From Acidobacteriota bacterium (GTDB taxonomy: Bacteria > Actinomycetota > Acidimicrobiia > Acidimicrobiales > Microtrichaceae): a DNA stretch of 64,000 nt. The notes below the pieces were generated by a model, which saw only the letters and a program-made list of their open reading frames with translations, was not told where the DNA came from and ran no database searches. Location of the stretch: assembly GCA_003577145.1 (NCBI GenBank), contig QEUP01000010.1:124001-188000 (forward strand), written 5' to 3'. The position numbers were made by a program, and so were the translations under genes. Positions 42,909 through 51,531 of the stretch are shown here, piece after piece. Position 1 is the first letter of the stretch. Each line of letters begins with the position of its first letter.

Positions 42909-43378
42909 CAGCGCAGCCGATCGACTCGGGGGTCGTCGACGAGGGGAGGCTTCACGTGGATGCGATGGCCGTTCAGCGTCGGAACCCATCGGCCGAAGTC
43001 TGCGACGACCTGGTAGGGGATCTTCCACATCTCGAGCAGCACCAGGTCCTCGCTGAAGATGGCGGCGATCAGGTAGTCGAACTCGGCCTGATCGAGCTTC
43101 CGAACGACTCCGAGCTGTCGGCTCTTGTTCTGCGGCGTGAGGCGACGCGCCTTGATCTGGTATCGACATCCCGCGGCGTCCGTGGCGTCATATCCCTGTG
43201 CCACCGGCGGTGCGAGTTCAAGCTGAAGCTCCTCGGCAACGAGGCGCTCCGCGTAATCGGCGACCGGGTTGTTCCACGATCGGATGAGGTCTCGACCGCG
43301 CAGCTCTCGCATCGACCGAGCCCAGACCTGCCCCACCTGCTCATCAGTCAGATCAGCAAAGAACTCGTCCCACGCCAT
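42908..43378 (-). CDS. DUF6998-like, Mrr-type PD-(D/E)XK nuclease candidate in hsd operon
   Basis: 156 residues. A possible catalytic core is Glu44/Glu50 in DYAERLVAEELQ, Asp67 in QGYDATDAAGCRY, and QIK at 74-76, followed by FDYLIAAIFSEDLVLLEMWKIPY, the strand-helix end of restriction-type folds. It starts 7 bp after the hsdM stop. Proteins like this (DUF6998 as remembered) are found near restriction genes. Nuclease activity is an inference from the motif. Confidence 0.65.
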   Translation of the reverse strand: MAWDEFFADLTDEQVGQVWARSMRELRGRDLIRSWNNPVADYAERLVAEELQLELAPPVAQGYDATDAAGCRYQIKARRLTPQNKSRQLGVVRKLDQAEFDYLIAAIFSEDLVLLEMWKIPYQVVADFGRWVPTLNGHRIHVKPPLVDDPRVDRLR

Positions 43379-43385
43379 GTCGCCG

Positions 43386-44864
43386 TTAGTCCTCGAGGTC
43401 GACGCCGATGCCCTGGAGCGACTCGGATAGTTCGGTGAACTCGGCGAGGGCGGCTTCGAGATCCTCGACGATCTCAGCGGCGATCACACCGGGCGGCGGG
43501 AGGTTGTCGGTGTCCTCGAGGCTCTCGTCGCGCAGCCAGAAGATGTCGAGGCTGGCCTTGTCCCTCGCCACTAGCTCGTCGTAGGTGAAGCGGTGGAACC
43601 GCTCGCTCTCCTCGCGCTTGGCACGCTGGCCGGGCTTGTAGCACCCGACGAAGTCGTCGAGGTCGGCTCGGCGCAGCGGGTTGGTCTTGAGGGTGAAGTG
43701 CTGGTTGGTCCGCAGGTCGTAGATCCACAGCTCCCTGGTCCACGGGGTGTCCGAGCCGGGCTTGCGGTCGAAGAACAACACGTTGGCCTTCACGCCCTGC
43801 GCGTAGAAGATCCCGGTCGGCAGGCGCAGCAGCGTGTGGACGTCGCACTCATGAAGCAGCCGGCGCCTGATCGTCTCCCCGGCCCCGCCCTCGAAGAGCA
43901 CGTTGTCGGGCACGACCACGGCCGCTGTGCCGCCGATCGTGAGCAGGGTCTTGACGTGCTGCACGAAGTTGAGCTGCTTGTTCGACGTCGACGCCCAGAA
44001 GTCATCACGCACGACCGTCAAGCTCTGGCGCTCGGCCTTTCCCTCGCCGTTGAGGATCGTGACCGACGACTTCTTCCCGAATGGGGGGTTGGTGAGCACC
44101 ATGTCGAACCGCTCGCCCGGGTCTGCCCGCAGCGCGTCGTCGACATGAACCGGGCTGTCGGACTCGGGTGACTCGATGCCGTGCAGGAGCAGGTTCATGG
44201 CGCACAGGCGGGCCGTGTTGTCGACGATCTCCCAGCCGGTGAACAGTCCCGACCGCAAGTGGCGCTTCTGGTCGGGGTCCAGGTTCGGGTGCTCGTGGAC
44301 GATGTGATCGAATGCTGCGAGGAAGAATCCGCCCGTGCCGCAGGCCGGATCGCAGATCCGCATGTCTGGCCCGGGCTGCATCACATCGACCATCGCTGAG
44401 ATCAACGCTCGTGGCGTGAAGTACTGACCCGCACCTGACTTCGTGTCGGCGGCGTTCTTCTCCAGCAGGCCCTCGTAGGCGTCGCCCTTGACGTCAGCAT
44501 CGAGGGTCATCCACTGCTCGTCGCCGATCAGGTCCTTGATGAGTCGCTCGAGCTTGGCCGGGTCCTGGATCCGGTTCTGCGCCTTGCGAAACACGACCCC
44601 CAACATGTCCTCGCCCTTGCCCAGCTCGTTGAGGATCGCGATGTAGTGGGCTTCGAGGGCCTCGCCCTTCTTGTCGAGCAGCGACGGCCAGTCGGAGCCC
44701 TCGGGCACGATCCGATCGAGGCCGAGCTGGTGCTGCTCGTCGGCCATCTTCAGGAACAGCAGGTAGGTGAGCTGCTCCAGGTAGTCGCCGTACGACAAAC
44801 CGTCATCCCGAAGGATGTTGCAGTAGTTCCACAGCTTGTCGACGATGACCTTGGTGTCGCTCAC
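43386..44864 (-). CDS. hsdM: type I restriction-modification DNA methyltransferase subunit M
   Basis: 492 residues. An N-terminal helical HsdM domain (IVDKLWNYCNILRDDGLSYGDYLEQLTYLLFLKM) is followed by the N6-adenine methyltransferase domain with motif I DPACGTGGFFLAA (172-184) and motif IV NPPF (259-262). It methylates adenine in the recognition sequence using S-adenosylmethionine, bound to HsdS. Start overlaps the hsdS stop by 4 bp. Length and motifs look intact. Confidence 0.95.
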   Translation of the reverse strand: MSDTKVIVDKLWNYCNILRDDGLSYGDYLEQLTYLLFLKMADEQHQLGLDRIVPEGSDWPSLLDKKGEALEAHYIAILNELGKGEDMLGVVFRKAQNRIQDPAKLERLIKDLIGDEQWMTLDADVKGDAYEGLLEKNAADTKSGAGQYFTPRALISAMVDVMQPGPDMRICDPACGTGGFFLAAFDHIVHEHPNLDPDQKRHLRSGLFTGWEIVDNTARLCAMNLLLHGIESPESDSPVHVDDALRADPGERFDMVLTNPPFGKKSSVTILNGEGKAERQSLTVVRDDFWASTSNKQLNFVQHVKTLLTIGGTAAVVVPDNVLFEGGAGETIRRRLLHECDVHTLLRLPTGIFYAQGVKANVLFFDRKPGSDTPWTRELWIYDLRTNQHFTLKTNPLRRADLDDFVGCYKPGQRAKREESERFHRFTYDELVARDKASLDIFWLRDESLEDTDNLPPPGVIAAEIVEDLEAALAEFTELSESLQGIGVDLED

Positions 44865-46174
44865 GATGCCCTCGCCTTTCTGGTGCGCTTGGTCTGGGCG
44901 GTCGCCCGAGCGTCGTTCTCACGCCGGATGCGATCGAGCAGCACCGACGCAAGCTCGTCATTCGGGTCTTGAGGAACGAGCTGTCCGCAAAAGGCAGCAG
45001 CAAGAACGGAACGATGAAGTGCACGTGTACGCCGGAGCACGAACTCGAGCGAGTCGGTCAACCTCTCACAGGCTTCTTCGATTCGCTCGATGTCGCCGAG
45101 GAGCTCATCTTGATCTTGCTCTGGCACCTGCGGCACTCGGTATCGCTTGATGTCCCGAAGATTGATGTGAGGGTGTGCAGAACCGGTCGCCGCTCGATGG
45201 GCTTGCGACCGGCCTTCAGCAGAGTTGAGAAAGGCGGCCAGAAGTTCAGCCCTCACCGTCGCCGGGCGCATCAGGACCATTCCTTGCGACAGGCAGAGGC
45301 TCAAGCCGTCCGGGACAACCGCAGCCCAGCCATAGCTCAGCTCCCGGCTATAGACGACATCCCCAGCCCGGGGTTTGTCGCGTGCGATTTGCTGCGAGTA
45401 TTCGGCTTCATTCACTCGGGCAGTATGAGCCGTTTCCAGCCGCCCCCCCACCACGTCGCGGGGTCGCAAAGCGAGATGCGCACCATCGGGCGAATAGCCC
45501 GGTGTTCGATGTGGACAGTCGCTTAACCGCTCCAGAGTGTCCACGAGATCGATGCGCTGCCAGCCTTCACGAAAACGACTACCGACTGCGCGTTCTCGGA
45601 GAGGCTCAACGCGGACACGAGCTGCTTCGGCGCTTGCCTCAGCGGCGTAGAGGATGGACACGTGCTCCTCGATGGCGGCGGCGATCCGCTCCTGCTCCCC
45701 CAGTGGGGGCAGTGGACACCGGAATGAGGCGAGGCCCTGCTTGCCCAGGTGCCGAATGTTGACGCCACGCCCGGCCTCACCAAACTGTCCGCCTAGCGCA
45801 CTCGCACGGCAGTACCAGTACAGGTAGGCGGTCGACACTCCCTGTGGTCTCACGCGAAGGAGCGTGTTCTGAAAGCAGCAGCCTTCAATCTCCCCACCCC
45901 AGATTGCTGGCTTCCCTACCTCGTTGGGGCTACCCGATGCTTCGTTGAGCAGTAGGTCGCCTGGCTTTAGCTCGAACCGCTCTGCCTCGTCAGGTTCGAA
46001 GTTCATCTCCTTCACGTCAGCCAGATCGATTCCATCCCAGGTCACGTTGGCGGAACGGAGATACGGACGCATATGGCTGCCGCTGTGGTTCTTCGGGGAG
46101 CGCTGTCGACCAAGCTGCACCGATGCAACCTCGCCGATCGTTGTCCACTCCCAGCCGGGCGGCAGGTCCCTCAT
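44861..46174 (-). CDS. hsdS: type I restriction-modification specificity subunit S
   Basis: 437 residues with two target-recognition domains, each followed by a conserved helix: first TRD from MRDLPPGWEWTTIGEVASVQLG to CPLPPLGEQERIAAAIEEHV, second from about 215 to VPEQDQDELLGDIERIEEACERL. It determines the bipartite target and bridges the HsdM and HsdR subunits. ATG 46174 overlaps the hsdR stop (ATGA). The second TRD is less typical but the gene is full length. The recognition sequence cannot be predicted by eye. Confidence 0.9.
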   Translation of the reverse strand: MRDLPPGWEWTTIGEVASVQLGRQRSPKNHSGSHMRPYLRSANVTWDGIDLADVKEMNFEPDEAERFELKPGDLLLNEASGSPNEVGKPAIWGGEIEGCCFQNTLLRVRPQGVSTAYLYWYCRASALGGQFGEAGRGVNIRHLGKQGLASFRCPLPPLGEQERIAAAIEEHVSILYAAEASAEAARVRVEPLRERAVGSRFREGWQRIDLVDTLERLSDCPHRTPGYSPDGAHLALRPRDVVGGRLETAHTARVNEAEYSQQIARDKPRAGDVVYSRELSYGWAAVVPDGLSLCLSQGMVLMRPATVRAELLAAFLNSAEGRSQAHRAATGSAHPHINLRDIKRYRVPQVPEQDQDELLGDIERIEEACERLTDSLEFVLRRTRALHRSVLAAAFCGQLVPQDPNDELASVLLDRIRRENDARATAQTKRTRKARAS

Positions 46175-49014
46175 GCGGCGACAGCCTCGGTGAGCTCGGT
46201 GAGCAGCGCGTCGAGCTCCCGGCCGAAGAGCTCGCGGGCGCGGCCGAGGCCGCCGCGCTGACTGAACGGCGGGTCGAGCAGCTCTTGCGGTTCGATCGAC
46301 AGCGAGGCCGCGAGGTGGTCGCGGATGAGGCGGAGCCAGTCGAATTGTTCGTCGGTGAAGGTGCGGCCAGCGTTCTTCTGCTGGAGGAGCCAGGTGTCGA
46401 ACCGTTCGGTGACCTGTTCGGGGTAGGGCGCCAGCTCGTCGTCCTCGCCGAGGGTGAACCGCACGAGGGAGACGATGTTGGTGAGCACAGTGCCGGCCGA
46501 GCCGCGGACCTTGGAGACGTCGAGGGTCTCGTAGGCCTCCCATAGGCGTTCGGGGGTCCAGCGGTGCGGTGGCTTCCCGATGGCTTCGGCGAGCTCCTTC
46601 ACGTCGCGGTATGTGAGGCGCTTGGCGTAGGGGCGGCTGTAGAGCACTTGGAGGGCGGTGATCTCGTCCTTGTGCTCGTCGAGGAACGCCTTGAACGACT
46701 CGACGGTCTCAGCGGCGCGGGCTCGGGCGTCGACGGCGAACTCCGCGCGGGTGACCCGGTCGATGCTGACCTCGTCGATCACCTGGTCAAAGCTGCGCTG
46801 CACGTTGACGAGTGCGTCACGCAGCTCGGCGTTGGCCGCCAGGGGCTTCACCGCCTCGTCGAACGTTGCCTTCCGGGTCTGCTCGATCTCGGCGTCGCTT
46901 GGCTCGCTCTTACCCGACGCGATCTGGGCGGCGGTGAGCTGACGGTCGGGGTCGATCGCTTCGATGAGCGCGTGCTCGATCGACTTGAGCGACTGCCCGG
47001 CGAGGGCCTCGAGCTTCTCCCGATCAGCGGGGGTGATGCGGCTGTCGATGCGAGCCAGGCGAGATGCGAGAGTGGAGACGAGGTCGTCGCTGACCTGACC
47101 GAGGGCCGCCTGGTGCAGGAGCTTCTCCAGTGACACGCCCCGCTTGCGTTCGAGCGGGGTGGTCTCGATGAGCTTGGTCTCGGTGACCCCGACGGCGTCG
47201 ACGAGCACGAAGCGGTCCTTGTGGGTGGCGTCGGGGGTGACGACCTTCAGGTCGCTGTCGGGGATGGTGCGCACGCCGCGGCCCTTCATCTGCTCGAAGA
47301 AGTTCCGGGACCGTACCATCCGCATGAACACCACCATCTCGATGGGCTTCACGTCGGTGCCCGTGGCGATCATGTCGACGGTCACCGCGATGCGGGGGTA
47401 GTAGCTGGTGCGGAAGTCCTGCAGGAGCTGCTCGGGCTTGGTGCCGTCGGAAGCCTTGTAGGTGATCTTTGCGATCACGTCGTTGCCCTTGCCGAACTCC
47501 TCGCGGGCGATACGCACGATGTCTTCGGCGTGGCTGTCGTCCTTGGCGAAGATCAGCGTCTTGGGGATGTGGCGGAGCTGGCCGTGCTCGTCGACCTCGC
47601 GGTCGGGGAACATCGCCGGGAGGTTGTCGCGGATGGCCCGGATGACGGTGCGGATCTGGTCCTTGGCGACGACCTTCTTATCGAGGGCCTTCTCGTCGTA
47701 GGTGAGGTCCTCGTCGACCTGTTCGAGGCGCTCGTCGCGCGTCTCGCGGTCGCGGAACGTCGTCCAATAGCCGGCCTCGATGGTGGATCCGCCCTCGCTG
47801 ATCGCGGTGGAGAGGCGGAACACGTCGAAGTCGACGTTCACCCCATCGGCGACGGCGTCGGGGAATCCGTACTCCATGACCAGGTTCTTGTTGAAGAACC
47901 CGAACGTCTGCTTTCCCGGTGTTGCGGTGAGCCCGATGAGGAAGGCGTCGAAGTATTCGAGCACCTGGCGCCACACCCCGTAGATCGAGCGATGGCACTC
48001 GTCGACGATGATCACGTCGAACGCCTCGATCGGCAGCGCCGGCTGGTAGTCGACCTCCACCGGCCGGTCGGGGGCCACGGTCTCGCCCGTCTGCTCGTCC
48101 AGCTCCTCGGGGAGATCGGCATCGCCGCGCAGCATCGAATAGACGCGCTGGATGGTGCCAATGCAGACGCTCGCCACCGAGTCAATCTTGTTGTGCGTCA
48201 GGTGCTGGACGTTGTAGAGCTCGGTGAACTTGCGGCCTGAACCCGGCACCTCGAATCCCTGAAACTCTTTGAGGGTCTGCTTGCCCAGGTTGCCCCGGTC
48301 GACCAGGAACAGGATGCGCTTGGCCTGGGCGTGGCGGATCAGCCGCTCGCAGATGTTCGCCGCCGCGAACGTCTTGCCGGCGCCGGTGGCCATCTGGATG
48401 AGCGCACGGGAGTGGTTGTCCTTCAGCGACCTCTCAAGGTTGGTGATCGCCTCGAACTGCGCATCCCGCAGCCGGGCAGGGTCGTGCCCAAGGACCGGCA
48501 CGGCCGGGATGCGGGCCCGAAGCGTGCCGCCGCCGTGGTTGACGTGGTCCTCGACCTGCCACTCGAGGGTCTCGGGCCGGTGGAACCAGAACACCCGCCG
48601 GGCTGTCGGCTCGGGGTCCATGTGGCAGGTGAACCAGGTCTCGTCGCCCGTCGACTCATACGCGTAGGGCACGCAGCACACGATGGACCCGTCGTCGCGC
48701 TGGCGGTCGACGAGGTAGGCGGGCAGCTCGTCGGGCACGTTCGTCTGGTACTTGACCGTCTGCCACTCGACGCCCGAGAGGGTGGTGCCCTTCTTCTTGG
48801 CCTCGATCACCCCCACCGCCTGACGGTTCACGAACAGCACGTAATCGGCCGGGCCAGCACTGGTGACCAGCTCCCGGACGGCGACACCGGTGCCGGCGTA
48901 GAGGTTCACCGCCTTGTAGTCCTGCACCACCCACCCGGCCGCCTCCAACATCGCGTCGATGCGGAGGCGGGCACGCTGCTCAGGCAGCAGGCGGCCGGAG
49001 TCGTCAGAGGTCAT
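46171..49014 (-). CDS. hsdR: type I restriction endonuclease subunit R
   Basis: 947 residues. The N-terminal nuclease domain has Asp57 (ADYVLFVNRQ) and the ExK of GVIEAKKKG (71-73). The motor has Walker A QMATGAGKTFAA (near 210), DEAD-type VIIVDECHRSIYG, FIATPG-like GLTATPGKQTFGFF and motif VI MKGRGVRTI. The C-terminal helical region (EEAD-type) binds the methylase. It cuts unmodified DNA after translocation. First of seven consecutive minus-strand genes. Confidence 0.95.
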   Translation of the reverse strand: MTSDDSGRLLPEQRARLRIDAMLEAAGWVVQDYKAVNLYAGTGVAVRELVTSAGPADYVLFVNRQAVGVIEAKKKGTTLSGVEWQTVKYQTNVPDELPAYLVDRQRDDGSIVCCVPYAYESTGDETWFTCHMDPEPTARRVFWFHRPETLEWQVEDHVNHGGGTLRARIPAVPVLGHDPARLRDAQFEAITNLERSLKDNHSRALIQMATGAGKTFAAANICERLIRHAQAKRILFLVDRGNLGKQTLKEFQGFEVPGSGRKFTELYNVQHLTHNKIDSVASVCIGTIQRVYSMLRGDADLPEELDEQTGETVAPDRPVEVDYQPALPIEAFDVIIVDECHRSIYGVWRQVLEYFDAFLIGLTATPGKQTFGFFNKNLVMEYGFPDAVADGVNVDFDVFRLSTAISEGGSTIEAGYWTTFRDRETRDERLEQVDEDLTYDEKALDKKVVAKDQIRTVIRAIRDNLPAMFPDREVDEHGQLRHIPKTLIFAKDDSHAEDIVRIAREEFGKGNDVIAKITYKASDGTKPEQLLQDFRTSYYPRIAVTVDMIATGTDVKPIEMVVFMRMVRSRNFFEQMKGRGVRTIPDSDLKVVTPDATHKDRFVLVDAVGVTETKLIETTPLERKRGVSLEKLLHQAALGQVSDDLVSTLASRLARIDSRITPADREKLEALAGQSLKSIEHALIEAIDPDRQLTAAQIASGKSEPSDAEIEQTRKATFDEAVKPLAANAELRDALVNVQRSFDQVIDEVSIDRVTRAEFAVDARARAAETVESFKAFLDEHKDEITALQVLYSRPYAKRLTYRDVKELAEAIGKPPHRWTPERLWEAYETLDVSKVRGSAGTVLTNIVSLVRFTLGEDDELAPYPEQVTERFDTWLLQQKNAGRTFTDEQFDWLRLIRDHLAASLSIEPQELLDPPFSQRGGLGRARELFGRELDALLTELTEAVAA

Positions 49015-49078
49015 GCCAGCAAAGAGGGTACGGCACTCAGGTAGAGGCGTCCCGTGACGAGGGGAAACCGAGGCGTGG

Positions 49079-49795
49079 TCAGGCCCGCTCCACGATCTCG
49101 ATCATCTCGGCTGCCTTCACGCAGGCCGGATGCGGTTCGGCCCGCTGGGTACGGCCTCCAGCAGGCCCATCCATGCACGGTTGGCCGGAGCGGTACTCCC
49201 GGCACATTCGGTTGCGCCACACGGTGGTGTCGGGGGCCTTCCAGCCGCCCTTGTGGTCCAGCATCTCGACCGCGTTTACGATCAGCACGTGGTCGTGCGG
49301 GCACGGGTCCCCCGCCCGCGAGGTGGCGTGGCGGGTGTGGGCGAAGATCAGTCCCGAGGTCGCCGACGGTACGGCGGCCTTGCCGCGTCGGCCGCCCATC
49401 TCCCGGGTGACCGCGTCGAGGTAGGCGAGGGTGCCGTCGCGCTCGGCGTCCATGATCCGGTGCATGTCCCCGGCCCGGCCGATCACCCCCAGCTCGGCGA
49501 CCGACTTGTGGGCCGACACGACCAGCTCCATGCCCGGGCGTCGTGTCTTGACCAGCCGTGTCCCGGTGATCGGGTCACGGGCTCCACCGACGCCGAACAG
49601 GTCGTCGTAGTGGTCGGCGCCAAGCACGCCGTCGAGGCCGAGCCGGGCAGCGCCGGCACCGCCCCACCGAAGCGGTGACTCGCCCCGCTGCGCGTAGTAC
49701 GCCAGCGCCTGGCCCGAGTGGTCATCGCCTCGATCGACGACCGTCTCGCGGTGGTAATCGACCGAGTTCGCTCCCATCATCCGCATCCACGCCAT
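49079..49795 (-). pseudogene. MobF (TrwC-like) relaxase, C-terminally truncated
   Basis: 238 residues against the usual 800 or more. The TrwC relaxase N-terminus is clear: ALAYYAQRGESPLRWGGAGA, LGLDGVLGADHYDDLFG, LVVSAHKSVAELGVIG, and the histidine triad FAHTRHATSRAGDPCPHDHVLIVN. Similarity ends near residue 195 (APDTTVWR), after which the tail is unlike the family. The helicase half is missing. It indicates a former conjugative or mobilizable element next to the restriction operon. Confidence 0.8.
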
Positions 49796-49869
49796 CAGCG
49801 ACCGCCTGCGTTCGTGGGCTGCGCGGCCGGGACCGGGACCAACCCGGGAGGGGTTGCAATCGTGTTCAT
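49795..49869 (-). CDS. 24-residue leader peptide before the relaxase remnant
   Basis: ATG 49869 with AAGGAA upstream encodes MNTIATPPGLVPVPAAQPTN and four more residues; its TGA overlaps the relaxase ATG as TGATG. The coupled junction suggests translation control of the downstream gene. No conserved motif is recognised. Confidence 0.45.
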   Translation of the reverse strand: MNTIATPPGLVPVPAAQPTNAGGR

Positions 49870-49946
49870 TCGTTGTTCCTTGCTGCTGGTCTGCGACGGG
49901 TAAGTACCTAGGAGTTGGTCATGGCCTTGCCATGGAGACGTCGGGG

Positions 49947-50429
49947 TCATGGCATGTCGGGTTCCGTGTCGAGGAGTGAGAGCTGCGCGGTGGTTTTGGG
50001 GCGTCGCGTTCGGCGAGCGGGTGGATCGGTCTTGGGTCGTGCGGTGACAGAGGGCGCGGGCTGATCGGTCGGTGGCGAGGCAGCCGTGTCCGAAGGCGTC
50101 GGTCGTGGATCTGCTGGTTGGCCCGTAGCCATCCCGATGGCGGCGAAGTCGACGAGGTATGTCGAGCCACCGAACTGACCGGAAGTGTCCTCGCGCTCGT
50201 CGATCCGCTGCACCAGTCCATCGGCGATGAGTCGACGGAGGGCAGCAGCGACAGTGTCCTTCGAGAGGCGGAGGTCGCTGCCGAGCTGGCGCACGGTGGT
50301 CGTCGACCGGACGGTGGAGCCGGAGCGCTCGCCGATCGCTGCGAGCTCCTCGAGGACGACCCAAGCCACAGGACCGACCGCGGCACGCACCGGTCGGCAC
50401 ACCTCGGTGAGCGCGATCTCAGGCGGCAT
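49947..50429 (-). CDS. winged-helix DNA-binding protein of a mobile element
   Basis: 160 residues. The first 100 form a winged HTH with LEELAAIGERSGSTVRSTTTVRQLGSDLRLSKDTVAAALRRLIADGLVQRIDE, the rest a Pro/Thr/Arg-rich disordered tail ending AQLSLLDTEPDMP. It overlaps the excisionase gene by 11 bp and precedes the relaxase remnant, as expected for an actinobacterial integrative element. It could be a transfer regulator. Confidence 0.65.
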   Translation of the reverse strand: MPPEIALTEVCRPVRAAVGPVAWVVLEELAAIGERSGSTVRSTTTVRQLGSDLRLSKDTVAAALRRLIADGLVQRIDEREDTSGQFGGSTYLVDFAAIGMATGQPADPRPTPSDTAASPPTDQPAPSVTARPKTDPPARRTRRPKTTAQLSLLDTEPDMP

Positions 50430-50655
50430 CGTGCGCGTTCCCGTCGACAGGCCGTCGCCGGGTCGGATCGAGGAGCCGCAGGATTACGGCCTTGGGCACC
50501 CGGACCGACCGGCCGAAGCGCACCGATGGGATGCCGGCAGCACCGCCGGTCCTCTCCCAGCGGCGGATCTCGGCGTAGGCGCTGGTCCGGCCGATGCGCA
50601 ACACAGCGGCGGTCTCCTCAACCGTCAGAAAGTCGGGCAGGTCCGCGATCCTCAT
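50419..50655 (-). CDS. excisionase-like helix-turn-helix protein
   Basis: 78 residues from ATG 50655: LPDFLTVEETAAVLRIGRTSAYAEIRRWERTG, then GIPSVRFGRSVRVPKAVILRLL. This is the MerR-like HTH_17 fold of excisionases and recombination directionality factors. Its position opposite the XRE and integrase genes suits an xis function; a transcription role is also possible. Confidence 0.78.
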   Translation of the reverse strand: MRIADLPDFLTVEETAAVLRIGRTSAYAEIRRWERTGGAAGIPSVRFGRSVRVPKAVILRLLDPTRRRPVDGNAHDAA

Positions 50656-50717
50656 CGCACCCTCCGTCTGGCTCGGTCGCCAGGTCCGGGGCCTCATGCT
50701 GAGGCCAGATAACTCAA

Positions 50718-50745
50718 CGGCTAGACAGACTACACGGTTAGACTG
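50718..50745. promoter_or_regulatory. paired direct repeats in the xis/XRE divergent promoter
   Basis: CGGCTAGACAG (50718-50728) and CGGTTAGACTG (50735-50745) match at 9 of 11 positions, with starts 17 bp apart, upstream of both divergent genes. They are candidate sites for the XRE regulator. Confidence 0.55.
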
Positions 50746-50792
50746 CCTGAAGCCTGAATCATCTGTCCAGAGGTTGACCTATGCTGCTGTCC

Positions 50793-51461
50793 ATGGCCAG
50801 GCGCAAGCAGACCCGACCCTCCTACACCGTGAACCAGGTGATCGCGTCGAACGTGGCCAAGGCCCGCCTGCTGCGCGGCTGGACGCAACAGGAAGCCGCC
50901 GAGGCCCTCGCCCCCTACCTCGGCACGAAGATGTCACCGGCGAGCTTCTCGGCCATCGAGCGCTCCGTCGATGGGGGCCGCGTTCGCGAGTTCGATGCCG
51001 ACGAAGTGTTCGCCTTCGCCCGCGGGTTCGGCCTCCCCATCGGCTGGTTCTTCACCCCACCCTCCCCGAACGACAACATCGGCCTCGCCACGCCCGACGC
51101 CCCCGCCGACGGCCTCGACCCCCACGTCCTGCTCGACGCGCTGCTGGGAACCAACGAGACCGTCGACGCGTGGCGCCAGCTCCTCCTCAGCTGGCCGCTG
51201 ATGACCCATCGGATGCGGCTGCACGACGACGGCAGCGCGGATTACCTTGGCCGCGACGAGGACGACGTCCACCCCCGCCTCGACATCCTCCGACAGCTGC
51301 AAGCTGGCATGTCGGTCCGCGACGCCCTCGGCGACATCGCCGAGGCCCGACACGTCCTGCTCCAACTTGCCGACCTCCTCGCCGAGCTCGGCGACCACGC
51401 CACCGACGACTCGACCTCGACGACACCCGCACGCTCGAAGTCGAAGGCACCCAAGAAGTGA
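50793..51461 (+). CDS. XRE family regulator of the integrative element
   Basis: 222 residues. Cro/C1-type HTH: VIASNVAKARLLRGWTQQEAAEALAPYLGTKMSPASFSAIERSVDGGRVREFDADEVFAFARGFGLPIGWFFTP, a form common in actinobacterial mobile elements. The C-terminal part is helical and acidic, ending with a Ser/Lys-rich tail. It precedes the integrase gene by 70 bp in the same direction, so it may be the element's master switch. ATG 50781 is an alternative start. Confidence 0.82.
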   Translation: MARRKQTRPSYTVNQVIASNVAKARLLRGWTQQEAAEALAPYLGTKMSPASFSAIERSVDGGRVREFDADEVFAFARGFGLPIGWFFTPPSPNDNIGLATPDAPADGLDPHVLLDALLGTNETVDAWRQLLLSWPLMTHRMRLHDDGSADYLGRDEDDVHPRLDILRQLQAGMSVRDALGDIAEARHVLLQLADLLAELGDHATDDSTSTTPARSKSKAPKK

Positions 51462-51531
51462 CCCAGGCGGGCTCGGCGACGCGAACAGCAACGCCCTCCA
51501 ACGCACACTGCCATCCCATCGGAGGGACAGC

